Below, piece after piece: positions 1-6,753 of a stretch of DNA of 9,592 bases; the first letter of the stretch is position 1; each line of letters begins with the position of its first letter. The notes beneath the pieces are model-generated. The model was not told where the DNA came from. It saw only the letters and a program-made list of their open reading frames with translations, and did not search any database. This DNA is from Deltaproteobacteria bacterium RIFOXYA12_FULL_61_11 (lineage in GTDB: Bacteria; Bdellovibrionota_F; JAHFAK01; YA12-FULL-61-11). The stretch spans positions 1 to 9,592 of the forward strand of contig MGSU01000202.1 in NCBI GenBank assembly GCA_001799195.1, in the 5' to 3' direction. Made by a program: the position numbers and the translations under genes.

Positions 1-174
1 GGTCTCCTCGACCACCGAGACCTTGACCCGGTTCTCGACTACGGCTCCACTGTTGCCATAGTAATTGTTAAGCCGCCGGGCGAAGGCGGTGTGTAAGCAC
101 AGCAAGAAACGCGAGAACTTCGCGACCGTCGAGATGCGGACTAGGAGGTGGGTATGATTTCCCATCAGGGCGAA
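1..174 (-). pseudogene. C-terminal half of a disrupted Y1 (IS200/RAYT-like HUH) transposase gene
   Basis: Read on the minus strand from 174 to 1, the frame is open and encodes FALMGNHTHLLV, followed by a stretch with FSRFL, HTAFARRLNNYYG and ENRVKV. The L-M-x-N-H-x-H-L-L string is the metal-binding HUH motif of Y1 transposases; here the middle residue is Thr rather than a hydrophobic one. The downstream pattern also fits the family. The catalytic tyrosine would lie beyond the left edge. The frame stays open upstream to an ATG at 237, with an in-frame TAG further up, but residues before the motif do not look like the family's N-terminus and are element sequence. The missing N-terminal half lies at 8533-8744 on the same strand, so the gene was split by insertion. 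The family call is confident; whether the truncated frame is expressed is unknown. Confidence 0.82.
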
Positions 175-177
175 TTC
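155..177 (+). other. attL: left copy of the imperfect 23-bp attachment repeat
   Basis: This stretch matches 8521-8543 in direct orientation at 18 of 23 positions. The longest identical run is AGGGCGAA (167-174), the likely crossover core. To the left lies transposase coding sequence (host); to the right lies element DNA leading to the integrase. On the minus strand the repeat covers the codons for FALMGNH of the transposase HUH motif. The exact crossover base cannot be fixed from one copy of the element. Confidence 0.75.
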
Positions 178-340
178 GGGATAATGCTTCCTGTATTGTC
201 CAAGTTCGTCCCCTATCTCTGCTTCTTTCAAGAGCATAGCAGAAGTACCTATCCGAGGCAATCCCAAAAAGACCCTAGACAAGCGACAAGCAAGGGGCTA
301 TCCTGGGGGCAATGTCACCAATGGAGGGATTTATTGCCCT
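178..340. other. Element left end, non-coding, with candidate integrase arm-type sites
   Basis: These 163 bp between attL and the integrase hold no convincing gene. TATCCGAGG (250-258) is followed at once by AATCCCAA (260-267). The same two words occur in inverted orientation and the same relative order in the right end (8388-8396 and 8372-8378), as expected for integrase arm sites on two att arms. A tandem GACAAGC GACAAGC lies at 278-291. GGAGGG at 323-328 is a possible ribosome binding site for the integrase. Confidence 0.4.
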
Positions 341-1597
341 ATGAAGCCCCCTAAGAAGTATCCCTACAAGAAGCGCGGAACCATGAAGCACAAGGCCCTG
401 AGCGATGCCACATTGAAAGGGGCGATGGGCAAGGCGAAACCCTACCGATTGCATGATGGTGATGGATTATTCGCCCAGGTATCCCCCCGAGGCGTGGTGA
501 GCTGGTGGGTAAAGTACCGGCGCGAGGGAAAGGATACCCGGCAAGGCCTGGGGCGATATCCTGCCGTAACGCTCCTAGAGGCCCGCAGGAAGGCCGAGGA
601 GCTGAGGATATGGGTTGCCCAAGGGAAGGACCCGAAAGCGTTGCAGCGTGCCCAGGAGGAGGCCGAGGAGGTGGCCAGGATCACCCTGGGCGAAGCATGT
701 GAATCCTTCCTCGAGCGCAAGCGGCCGAGTTGGAGGGCGAACACAACGGACGGAGCTGTGCGTTGCATTCGCCTGCTGCGTGACCTCAACAAGATGGAGC
801 TGGTCAAGATCACCCCCGAGCACCTGGTTGGCGTGTTCGAGAGGATCAATGCCCCGAGCATGAAAAGGCGATTGCATTCTCTGCTGGTAGGTATCCTGAA
901 CGATGCCGTTGACCGTGAACTGATACCCGGCAATCCTGCCCTACGAGGCAAGGTCAAGGCCGTGGTGCCTCATGGTTCAAGTAGGACCGTGGAACACCGA
1001 GCGGCCCTACTGGTGGAAGGTCGCTTCGGTGAGCTGTTGTTGTCCATACGGAACTACCCGAGCGCCACAACACGGCTGGCAATGGAGTTCTTGGCCCTGA
1101 CCGCGTTGCGGACCTCCGAGGTATTGGGCCTGCGCTGGAGTTGGTACGATAGACCGACCGGAAGCCTGGTCATTCCTGCCTTGCGAATGAAGATGAAAAC
1201 CCCTCACGTCGTTCCACTGAGCCGACAAGCGATTTCTTTGCTTGACGATGCCCACGCACTGAGCGGCTGGGGCGAGTTGGTATTCCCTGGCCGTACGATT
1301 GACAAGCCAATGGCTAGGGCAACAATGCGAATGGCCCTTCGTATTATGGGCTTCAAAGAAGAGGAAACCTGCATCCACGGTCTTCGAGGAACCTTCGCTT
1401 CTATGGCGACCGCCTCCGGCCTATGGTCTAGGGATGCCGTGGAGCTGGCCCTTGCCCATGCAGAGAGGAACGCTGTTCGAGCGGCCTACCAGCATTCGGA
1501 CCTGCTCCCCGAGCGCGCCCGACTGCTCCAATGGTGGGCTGACCGTTGCGACGCAATGAGGAACGAGGCCGATGGAAGGGCGAGAGGTGGAGCGTGA
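341..1597 (+). CDS. int: Tyrosine recombinase (P4-type integrase with N-terminal arm-binding domain)
   Basis: Catalyses site-specific integration and excision of the element through a phosphotyrosine intermediate. The 418-residue length is normal for P4-type integrases. Residues about 17-100 form the DUF4102-like arm-binding domain (DGDGLF, SWWVKYR, LGRYPAVTLLEAR). About 112-205 is the helical core-binding domain, and the C-terminal half is catalytic. All active-site residues are visible: R257 in TALRTSEV, K286 in MKMKTPHVVPL, H346 and R349 in IHGLR, H373 in LALAH, and nucleophile Y383 in AAYQHS. The protein therefore looks intact. Start 341 has GGAGGG at a long 12-base spacing; ATG at 383 (residue 15) is an alternative giving MKHKALSD, a common way for this family to begin. 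The gene lies 164 bp from attL and reads into the element. Such integrases usually target tRNA genes; this one appears to sit in a protein-coding motif. Confidence 0.95.
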   Translation: MKPPKKYPYKKRGTMKHKALSDATLKGAMGKAKPYRLHDGDGLFAQVSPRGVVSWWVKYRREGKDTRQGLGRYPAVTLLEARRKAEELRIWVAQGKDPKALQRAQEEAEEVARITLGEACESFLERKRPSWRANTTDGAVRCIRLLRDLNKMELVKITPEHLVGVFERINAPSMKRRLHSLLVGILNDAVDRELIPGNPALRGKVKAVVPHGSSRTVEHRAALLVEGRFGELLLSIRNYPSATTRLAMEFLALTALRTSEVLGLRWSWYDRPTGSLVIPALRMKMKTPHVVPLSRQAISLLDDAHALSGWGELVFPGRTIDKPMARATMRMALRIMGFKEEETCIHGLRGTFASMATASGLWSRDAVELALAHAERNAVRAAYQHSDLLPERARLLQWWADRCDAMRNEADGRARGGA

Positions 1598-1811
1598 ATC
1601 GGAACCCGACCCGCTGCTATTCGCTATTCCTGCTATTCGAGGCGACCTTGATTGAAAATTGAGATTCTTGGGGGCCAGTTCGAGAGTAGAGCGCTTGCGC
1701 GGTAGAAATGAAATCCGGGGTATGGAAGGGGGGTGTCAAGGGAAATGGGACCCATAACGTATGGCTACAAATGACCGTTGTTGTAAACGGCGCACTTATT
1801 GGAGGTGAACA
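1598..1811. other. Intergenic region with GCTATT cluster and a small dyad
   Basis: This 214-bp gap separates the integrase from the TTG-start gene. Besides the repeat cluster at 1614-1638 it contains a small inverted repeat, CCGTT-GTTGTA-AACGG (1775-1790), 21 bp before the start codon at 1812, which could be an operator. A clear promoter and terminator are not visible. A role as part of a replication origin is inference from the repeat cluster. Confidence 0.4.
1614..1638 (+). repeat. GCTATT iteron-like cluster A
   Basis: It consists of CTGCTATTC (1614-1622), GCTATTC (1623-1629) and CTGCTATTC (1630-1638). The whole 25-bp block recurs in inverted orientation at 6375-6399 with 23 of 25 bases identical, 4.7 kb away. 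Short direct repeats shared between two non-coding or weakly constrained sites of a replication-gene element suggest initiator binding sites. The function is inferred. Confidence 0.65.
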
Positions 1812-3128
1812 TTGAACCATTTGAAGGATCTCGAGGCGCTGGGTTTCGGCCCGCCTGATTGGGAAACCTGGCAAGAACGATTGAAAAGGCTCAACGATGG
1901 TTGCCTTGACCTGACCATGCAGGACCTCGCCCTGCTGCTCGCTGGATTGGAACCGGGGTGTGTGGTCAAGTGGCAATCGCTGCCGCTTGGTGTAGTTGCC
2001 CCTAGCGTGCTCGTGGAGGGAGCACCTACCCTGGTCGACCTCGTCTTCAATGTCGAGCTGCACGACAGCAATAACCCGCCGCGAAACGGATTACTTTCCT
2101 TCCTGCCGACCGATCCGACCCTGCCGACTGATCCGACCCTGCCGACTGATCCGACCCTGCCGACTGATCCGACCCTGCCGACTGATCCGACCCTGCCGAC
2201 CGATCCGACAATGGAAAATGAAATACAGGAAGTAGCGTTCTGTATGTCCGTGGCGCATCTTATCCAGGACAAACAAGCAAGAACAGGGGGAAAATCGCCT
2301 GCCCCTGCCCGAATATTGTTCCCATTGGTTGATCTTGCCCGGCGAAATCTCGATGCTCTGACCCGTGCCTTGCTGTCGGAATACCGCAACCATCCAGGTA
2401 TCGAGAGAAAAACATTCTTCTACAGCGAAGACGATCTTCGCACCTACCTGACCCGAGTTGCCGACCTTGAGAGCATGGTTGACTCGGTTGCAGCCGTGGC
2501 CGAAGGTTTGTTCCCTTTGCCGACTGTAGACCTATCGGCCCGGCCCACCTGGTCGAGGTGGCGCGGTCATGCCCTGAACGCTGCCGAACTGACCTTGCTG
2601 GTCCTGGGCTTCGATCCTGATGCCCCCAATATCAAGAGAATCTTGCTCGGCAATCCCGAAGGTACGGTCAATTCTTTGCTCTTTGACCTTCGACACCACC
2701 GAGCCGTGCAATATGATCGGCCACCAATCGGCCCGCTCAATGAGGAAGTACGCGACCGGCTTGCTCTGCTCGCCGACCTGCTCGAGTTGGTTGAAGGACG
2801 GTACCGAGCCCAAGGGTTGAAACTTGCCGAACCCAAGGTGGTTAAAGACCTCCTGACCGACTTGATAGAAACTCGACCGCTTGCGAGCACAACGGCCTTG
2901 ATAGCACTGCACGAGCTTTGCCCCGGCGCCCCCGACCCGAGGGAGGTGCGGAGTACCGAGCTTGCCCTTGCCCTGACCGTTGAGGCATACGAGCGCGCCA
3001 CGGCTCACCGTAAGGGTACATCGGTCCTGGTGTCGTCAATCATGAGAGCAGCACCCGGCCTGATAGACGAGGGAGCTTTGCGCAGAGCAATGAACCGTGC
3101 AAAGCATGCGCTAGAAAAGACTAGATAA
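1812..3128 (+). CDS. Unrecognised 438-residue element protein with six LPTDPT repeats
   Basis: I do not recognise this protein. The TTG start at 1812 is chosen because an excellent Shine-Dalgarno GGAGG (1801-1805) sits 6 bases upstream. Residues 1-97 form a Trp- and Leu-rich N-terminal part. Residues 98-133 are six perfect LPTDPT hexapeptides, probably a flexible linker. The rest is mostly helical in character, with no signal peptide or membrane segment. Two segments look alike: an N-terminal LTMQDLALLLAGLEPG and, around residues 247-271, WSRWRGHALNAAELTLLVLGFDPD. Both fit a loose W/L-rich pattern ending in G-x-[DE]-P that I associate with accessory-element proteins of unknown function; this is a weak resemblance. 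It ends 141 bp before the AlpA-like gene and has its own ribosome binding site, so it may be transcribed separately. A regulatory or replication-accessory role is possible but not shown. Confidence 0.8.
   Translation: MNHLKDLEALGFGPPDWETWQERLKRLNDGCLDLTMQDLALLLAGLEPGCVVKWQSLPLGVVAPSVLVEGAPTLVDLVFNVELHDSNNPPRNGLLSFLPTDPTLPTDPTLPTDPTLPTDPTLPTDPTLPTDPTMENEIQEVAFCMSVAHLIQDKQARTGGKSPAPARILFPLVDLARRNLDALTRALLSEYRNHPGIERKTFFYSEDDLRTYLTRVADLESMVDSVAAVAEGLFPLPTVDLSARPTWSRWRGHALNAAELTLLVLGFDPDAPNIKRILLGNPEGTVNSLLFDLRHHRAVQYDRPPIGPLNEEVRDRLALLADLLELVEGRYRAQGLKLAEPKVVKDLLTDLIETRPLASTTALIALHELCPGAPDPREVRSTELALALTVEAYERATAHRKGTSVLVSSIMRAAPGLIDEGALRRAMNRAKHALEKTR
2103..2210 (+). repeat. Six tandem 18-bp repeats, in frame
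   Basis: Units of CTGCCGACTGATCCGACC repeat six times without interruption; the first and last units carry C instead of T at the ninth base, and the last base of the array is A. Each unit encodes L-P-T-D-P-T. Within a unit there is a 9-bp sub-period sharing CCGAC. Because the unit is 18 bp, gain or loss of copies keeps the reading frame. No spacers occur, so this is not CRISPR. Confidence 0.95.
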
Positions 3129-3269
3129 TTCATACAGGTTGCAAGGTTCAATTTTCGCTTATCTTTTTCCCCTCTAAACCAACATATAATGCAATAGGTA
3201 TATTGCAACGTACGGCTCAGCATGGTACAACTAGGACCAGGTTGGACCCAAACATAAAGGAGCACTAGT
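3129..3269. other. Intergenic regulatory region before the alpA-replication operon
   Basis: The first part (3150-3180) is T-rich without a clear hairpin, so no terminator is claimed for the preceding gene. The second part holds a consensus -10 box and the TGCAATA/TATTGCA palindrome. A ribosome binding site AAGGAG (3257-3262) lies 7 bases before the ATG at 3270. Confidence 0.55.
3185..3207 (+). promoter_or_regulatory. Putative alpA operon promoter with overlapping palindromic operator
   Basis: TATAAT at 3185-3190 is a perfect -10 hexamer, but no good -35 box is visible at 16-18 bp spacing. The perfect inverted repeat TGCAATA-GGTA-TATTGCA (3190-3207) starts on the last base of that -10 box and covers the expected transcription start. 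A protein bound there would block transcription. The same half-site forms a second palindrome at 8412-8434 near attR. AlpA-like autoregulation is inferred. Confidence 0.55.
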
Positions 3270-3527
3270 ATGAGCACGTCGACACCCTCCCTTCTTCGCC
3301 TGCGGCAAGTGTTGGAGCGCACCGGCTTGAGCAGATCCTGTCTGTACGACAAAGTACAGCACGACCTTTCCCCGCAACCCTGCCGCATCAGCGAGCGCGC
3401 TTCTGCATGGTCTTCTGATGAGGTAGACCGTTGGATTGCAGAGCGTCTCGCTGAACGTGATACCAAGTTGGCCGAGAAACACGCCGCGAAGCCAACGCCT
3501 ACCCGTGGCAGGAGGGCCGGACAATGA
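3270..3527 (+). CDS. AlpA-like helix-turn-helix regulator / possible excisionase
   Basis: This 85-residue protein has the layout of AlpA/MerR-like winged-helix DNA-binding proteins of phage and P4-type elements. LLRLRQVLERTGLSRSCLYDKV (about residues 8-29) is the helix-turn-helix, followed by a short wing and WSSDEVDRWIAERLAER, the family's typical W-x-x-x-E-[IV]-x-x-W segment. The tail is basic (KPTPTRGRRAG). AlpA of CP4-57 activates excision by raising expression of the element's integrase, and relatives act as excisionases or repressors. The start has AAGGAG at 7 bases. The stop codon overlaps the next start (ATGA), so this is the first gene of the replication operon. Its likely target is the TGCAATA/TATTGCA palindrome in its own promoter and the copy by attR; that link is inference. 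Confidence 0.85.
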   Translation: MSTSTPSLLRLRQVLERTGLSRSCLYDKVQHDLSPQPCRISERASAWSSDEVDRWIAERLAERDTKLAEKHAAKPTPTRGRRAGQ

Positions 3528-3802
3528 AGACGCCAAGCATCAAAGAGCAGCTTTCAAAAGCGATTTCCTTTGGTGTGGTCCTTCCCCCCCTCATTGTCGC
3601 GAAATGCCCCGGTCTTCACTGCACGAGTGCGCTGCTAGCCGACGGATATACCGGCCACTGGGCTTGTCTTCGTTGCGGCATCCACGGTGACAGCCCTGTG
3701 TCATTGTTTCAGGCAGTTCACCGGGTCTCGCGTTCCGAAGCCGAGCTTGCGCTGGGGCTACCTGACAACAGCAATAATGGCACCGAGCGCGCTTTTACAT
3801 GA
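3524..3802 (+). CDS. Stand-alone CHC2-like primase zinc-finger protein
   Basis: A 92-residue protein that resembles the CHC2 zinc-binding domain found at the N-terminus of DnaG-type primases. Candidate ligands are C28 with H32 or C33 (KCPGLHC), then C48 and C51 in WACLRCGIHGD. The following segment GDSPVSLFQAVHRVSRSEAELAL matches the usual helix after the finger, G-D-x-[IV]-x-[FL]-V-x-x-x-x-x-[LV]-S-x-x-E-A. The first ligand spacing (x3 or x4) differs from the canonical C-x2-H, so the zinc site needs checking. It starts in an ATGA overlap with the AlpA-like gene and ends in an ATGA overlap with the Toprim gene. Translational coupling to a protein holding the catalytic Toprim domain suggests that the two act together in primer synthesis. 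A run of seven C occurs at 3584-3590. Confidence 0.7.
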   Translation: MKTPSIKEQLSKAISFGVVLPPLIVAKCPGLHCTSALLADGYTGHWACLRCGIHGDSPVSLFQAVHRVSRSEAELALGLPDNSNNGTERAFT

Positions 3803-6291
3803 TAGGGGGGGCCATGTATGAGAATCAAAAACCCGGCTGGGAAGCTCCCTCGCCGGGTCAATTACAAGCAAGGGAAGAATACAATGATTCTGAGGTGAAG
3901 GCAAAGTTCGCTGATCACTGCCGCGAACAAGGCCTTCAACTCAACGAGAGCGATATCATTGGCGACGGCAAAATTCATCGTTGTGGTACCGAGACACACC
4001 CCCAAGGAAAGAACGGCAGCTATCTTCTGCATCTTGATGGAGCTGTGCCCGCTGGCTGGTGTCGAGCCTGGGATAAGGGAGAGGGCGAAACCTGGCACCT
4101 TGACCTCGGCCGTCGGCTGACAGCCGCTGAGCAAGAGCACCTACGACGTCAACGTGAAATCGACACCTTGCAGCGCAAGCAAGAGACAGAGGCACGACAC
4201 AAAGAAGCCGCTGATAGAGCGAAAGTTCTATGGGGTAAAGCCCGCAATGCTACGGCAGAGCATCCTTACTTGCAACGGAAAGGCATTCTTCCTTACGACA
4301 CAAAGACCTGTGATGATGGGGCGTTGCTTGTTCCCTTGTACGGTTTTGATGATGATAAGAATGCTGTCCTGGTGAACCTACAGCGCATTTTTCCGAACGG
4401 GGACAAGCGCTTCCTTCCCGGCGGCAAGATCAAGGGAGTCTTCTGGTTCAATGAGGATCTAACCGATGCCTCGCGCATCGTTGTTTGCGAGGGTTTCGCC
4501 ACTGCCGCAAGCATCGCCGAGGCTACAGGCTACCAAGTATTCGCCGCAATGTCGTGCCATAACCTGCGCACCGTCGCGGAGGTGGTCAAGAATGCTTGGC
4601 CGAATAAGACGCTGATCATTGCTGCCGACAACGACCGGCGAACGAAAGGCAACCCCGGCCTGGGCTATGCCCAGGAGGCGGCCCGCGCAGTTGGGGCTCT
4701 GCTGGCCGTGCCTTCCTTTGAGGAAGATGAAGTCGGCAGCGACTTCAACGATCTTGCGACTTTGCGCGGCAAGGATGCGGTCAAGTCAGCAATCGAGACG
4801 GCGCCCCTTGTTCCAGAAGAACCCTGGGCCGAGTTGCACGACTTGACCGAGGACGAGAAACCTTGGCCATACCCCGTCGATGCGCTACCCGGCATTATCC
4901 GCGAGGCCGTTGAAGAGGTTGCGCGCTACTCGCAAGCACCCCTCGCAATGGTCGGAAGCTCTGCATTGGCGACCTGTGCGGCTGCCAGTCAGCACCTTGT
5001 TGACGTTGAACGTGCTCCCATGTTGCGCGGACCCGTGAGCTTGTACTTCCTGACCATTGCCGAAAGCGGGGAGAGGAAAAGCACCGTTGATGGATACTTT
5101 TCTCAACCTATCCGCCGATACGAAGCGTTGGAGGCTGAGCGGAACCGTGGAACGATGCTTGATTACAAAGCCCGAGAGGCTTCCTGGCAGGAGCAGAAAA
5201 GGGCAATCCTTGAACGGTTGCGAATGGCGCGTAGGAAAAGCGACTTCGGCAAGGTCAAGAGTGAAGAAGCAGACCTTCAAGCCCACGAGGCCAACGAGCC
5301 CGAGCGGCCCCGCGTACCCCGGCTGCTCATAACCGAAGAGTCATCGGAGAATCTCGGTTGGATATTGGCGCGCGACTGGCCTTCTATGGCCCTATTGTGC
5401 GCCGAAGGAGGCCTGGTACTAGGGGGCCACGCAATGCAGCGAGATCAGGTTACGCGAAATATCTCCATGTACGACGCACTATGGTCCGGCGAATCGATCC
5501 ACGTTGGGCGTCGAACGAGCGAAAGCTATACCATCGAAGGGGCGCGTCTATCCGTTCATCTTCAAGTTCAACCTGGTGTCTGGCAGCGCTTCCTTGAGCA
5601 AAGCGGCGACCTGGCCCGAAAGACCGGCATGCTTGCGAGGTTCCTGGTGAGCCAGCCCGCTTCAACCATTGGTTCGAGGCCCTACCGAGAGCCCCCGGTG
5701 TCATGGCCCGCATTGGAGCGATTGCAGAATCGTATTATCGAACTGCTCGACCAGAAGCCCAACCTCGACCGTGGTCGACTGCGGCCGGAGGTGCGCAAGC
5801 TCCAAGGCGAAGCTCTGCGCGAATGGCAAAAGGTTCACGATGTGTTCGAGTCTGATATGGCCAAGGGCAAGGACCTTGAGCACCTGCGAGATACCGGCAG
5901 CAAAGCGGCCGAACAGGTTGCCCGCCTAGCGGCTGTCCTGGCCCTTGTGGACAGATGCCCCGAGGTGGGAGTGGCCCACGTCCAGGGAGCGGCCCGCGTT
6001 GTCGCCTGGCATGGACATGAGGCTTCGAGGCTGTTTCGAGGGCGTACCCCCCTGACCGCCGCTGCCCTGGAGCTTGAAGGCTTCCTTATCCGACGTCGCC
6101 ACGACAAGGGCGAAACATCGTGCCGTATTACAACGGTTCAACAATGCGGCCCCGGTCGCCTGCGTGAAGGTTCCCGACTGCGCCCCGTGCTCGATCGACT
6201 CATTGCGGCAGGTAGAGTGCGCATTGTCGAGACACCCCACGGCAAGATGGTAGAGCTTCGCCCCGAGTTGGTTGATCATGTCGCTTCGTGA
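3799..6291 (+). CDS. Primase/helicase-like replication protein (Toprim plus DUF3987, YfjI-like)
   Basis: Probable replication protein of the element, 830 residues. Residues about 55-100 (GDGKIHR, NGSYLLHLDG, GWCRAWDKGEGETW) match the region before Toprim in P4-alpha/TraC-type primases. Residues about 225-320 are a Toprim domain, with E231 (VVCEGFATA), D277/D279 (AADND) and D315 (GSDFND) as probable metal ligands. Residues about 360-720 match DUF3987. A Walker A-like AESGERKST (421-429) has Arg before the Lys, as seen in this family, and LLITEES (509-515) may be Walker B. The C-terminal 100 residues look like a winged helix (RPVLDRLIAAGRVRIV). It probably primes and unwinds the excised circle. 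ATG at 3799 overlaps the previous stop; ATG at 3814 has a G-rich Shine-Dalgarno (AGGGGGGG) just upstream and may be the true start. Confidence 0.88.
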   Translation: MIGGAMYENQKPGWEAPSPGQLQAREEYNDSEVKAKFADHCREQGLQLNESDIIGDGKIHRCGTETHPQGKNGSYLLHLDGAVPAGWCRAWDKGEGETWHLDLGRRLTAAEQEHLRRQREIDTLQRKQETEARHKEAADRAKVLWGKARNATAEHPYLQRKGILPYDTKTCDDGALLVPLYGFDDDKNAVLVNLQRIFPNGDKRFLPGGKIKGVFWFNEDLTDASRIVVCEGFATAASIAEATGYQVFAAMSCHNLRTVAEVVKNAWPNKTLIIAADNDRRTKGNPGLGYAQEAARAVGALLAVPSFEEDEVGSDFNDLATLRGKDAVKSAIETAPLVPEEPWAELHDLTEDEKPWPYPVDALPGIIREAVEEVARYSQAPLAMVGSSALATCAAASQHLVDVERAPMLRGPVSLYFLTIAESGERKSTVDGYFSQPIRRYEALEAERNRGTMLDYKAREASWQEQKRAILERLRMARRKSDFGKVKSEEADLQAHEANEPERPRVPRLLITEESSENLGWILARDWPSMALLCAEGGLVLGGHAMQRDQVTRNISMYDALWSGESIHVGRRTSESYTIEGARLSVHLQVQPGVWQRFLEQSGDLARKTGMLARFLVSQPASTIGSRPYREPPVSWPALERLQNRIIELLDQKPNLDRGRLRPEVRKLQGEALREWQKVHDVFESDMAKGKDLEHLRDTGSKAAEQVARLAAVLALVDRCPEVGVAHVQGAARVVAWHGHEASRLFRGRTPLTAAALELEGFLIRRRHDKGETSCRITTVQQCGPGRLREGSRLRPVLDRLIAAGRVRIVETPHGKMVELRPELVDHVAS

Positions 6292-6685
6292 ACTTTACGA
6301 GAACTACGGGAAGCGAGTAGGCGCGGCTGCTATTTCTGCTATTCCTGCGGTTCCACAAGAAACGCATACCCTGGGAATAGCAGGAATAGCAAATAGCAAC
6401 GGGAGAGTACCCAGGGGCGACTTTACAACTACCAAGAATTATTATCCTTGTTCTTCGGCCACAGAACCGCTCGACCTGGAGGACCTCTATGAACATTTCC
6501 AAGAGAGGGTGGCCATAGTCGAGGAGGGAGGTCTATCCCGACAGGAAGCCGAACTTCTCGCGCTGAAGGAGCTGTTTCAAAGCCTTGGATACGAAAAATT
6601 CACGCATGACCAAGACGGCCTTGCGGTATCGCTCGCCCGAGCTGCTCGTCTGCTTCCCCCTCCGGGGGGTGATCATCCCTTCTGA
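6278..6685 (+). CDS. Small unrecognised ORF coupled to the replication gene
   Basis: A 135-residue protein starting at ATG 6278, overlapping the end of the replication gene by 14 bp; a TTG two codons upstream is a less likely start. The N-terminal 45 residues include AAISAIPAVPQ and GIAGIANSNG, which are simply the translation of the GCTATT repeats and their inverted copy, so this part is probably constrained by DNA function rather than protein function. Residues 65-100 (LDLEDLYEHFQERVAIVEEGGLSRQEAELLALKEL) are helical and resemble a motif often seen in short ORFs downstream of DUF3987 genes: E-R-x-A-I-x-E-x-x-G-[GL]-L-x-R-x-E-A-E. No enzymatic motif is visible. The end is Pro-rich (LLPPPGG). 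I cannot assign a function; a replication accessory is plausible from position. Confidence 0.7.
   Translation: MSLRELYENYGKRVGAAAISAIPAVPQETHTLGIAGIANSNGRVPRGDFTTTKNYYPCSSATEPLDLEDLYEHFQERVAIVEEGGLSRQEAELLALKELFQSLGYEKFTHDQDGLAVSLARAARLLPPPGGDHPF
6327..6399. repeat. GCTATT iteron-like cluster B, arranged as a long dyad
   Basis: Three direct 9-bp units, CTGCTATTT, CTGCTATTC and CTGCGGTTC, occupy 6327-6353. Inverted units GAATAGCAG (6375-6383), GAATAGCAA (6384-6392) and ATAGCAA (6393-6399) follow. Segment 6330-6345 pairs with 6374-6389 at 15 of 16 positions with a 28-base loop. Block 6375-6399 is the inverse of cluster A at 1614-1638 (23 of 25). The cluster lies within the coding sequence of the small ORF. 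A role as origin or initiator binding site is inferred. Confidence 0.65.
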
Positions 6686-6753
6686 AGGTCTGCTGGACCA
6701 ATCTTCCGACCCATGCCACACTGCACGCGGCAATGATGAAGAGGTGCGACGTC

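Noticed and set aside
155-177. tRNA or tmRNA 3' end as attachment site
   Set aside because: No tRNA-like cloverleaf or CCA end was seen near either repeat; both flanks read as transposase coding sequence.
278-291. Tandem GACAAGC as an integrase arm site
   Set aside because: No copy was found in the right end, so nothing ties it to recombination.
148-354. + strand open frame of 68 codons overlapping attL and the integrase start
   Set aside because: It crosses the attachment repeat, is antisense to the transposase fragment, has no family resemblance and overlaps the integrase start.
442-957. Minus-strand frames inside the integrase gene
   Set aside because: They are antisense shadows of an integrase with all catalytic residues intact on the + strand.
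2103-2210. CRISPR array
   Set aside because: The repeats are contiguous 18-bp units without spacers and lie in a coding frame; no cas gene is present.
1796-2389. Minus-strand frame of 197 codons with VGRVGS repeats
   Set aside because: It is the antisense reading of the 18-bp repeats; the + strand gene has a strong ribosome binding site and covers the whole region.
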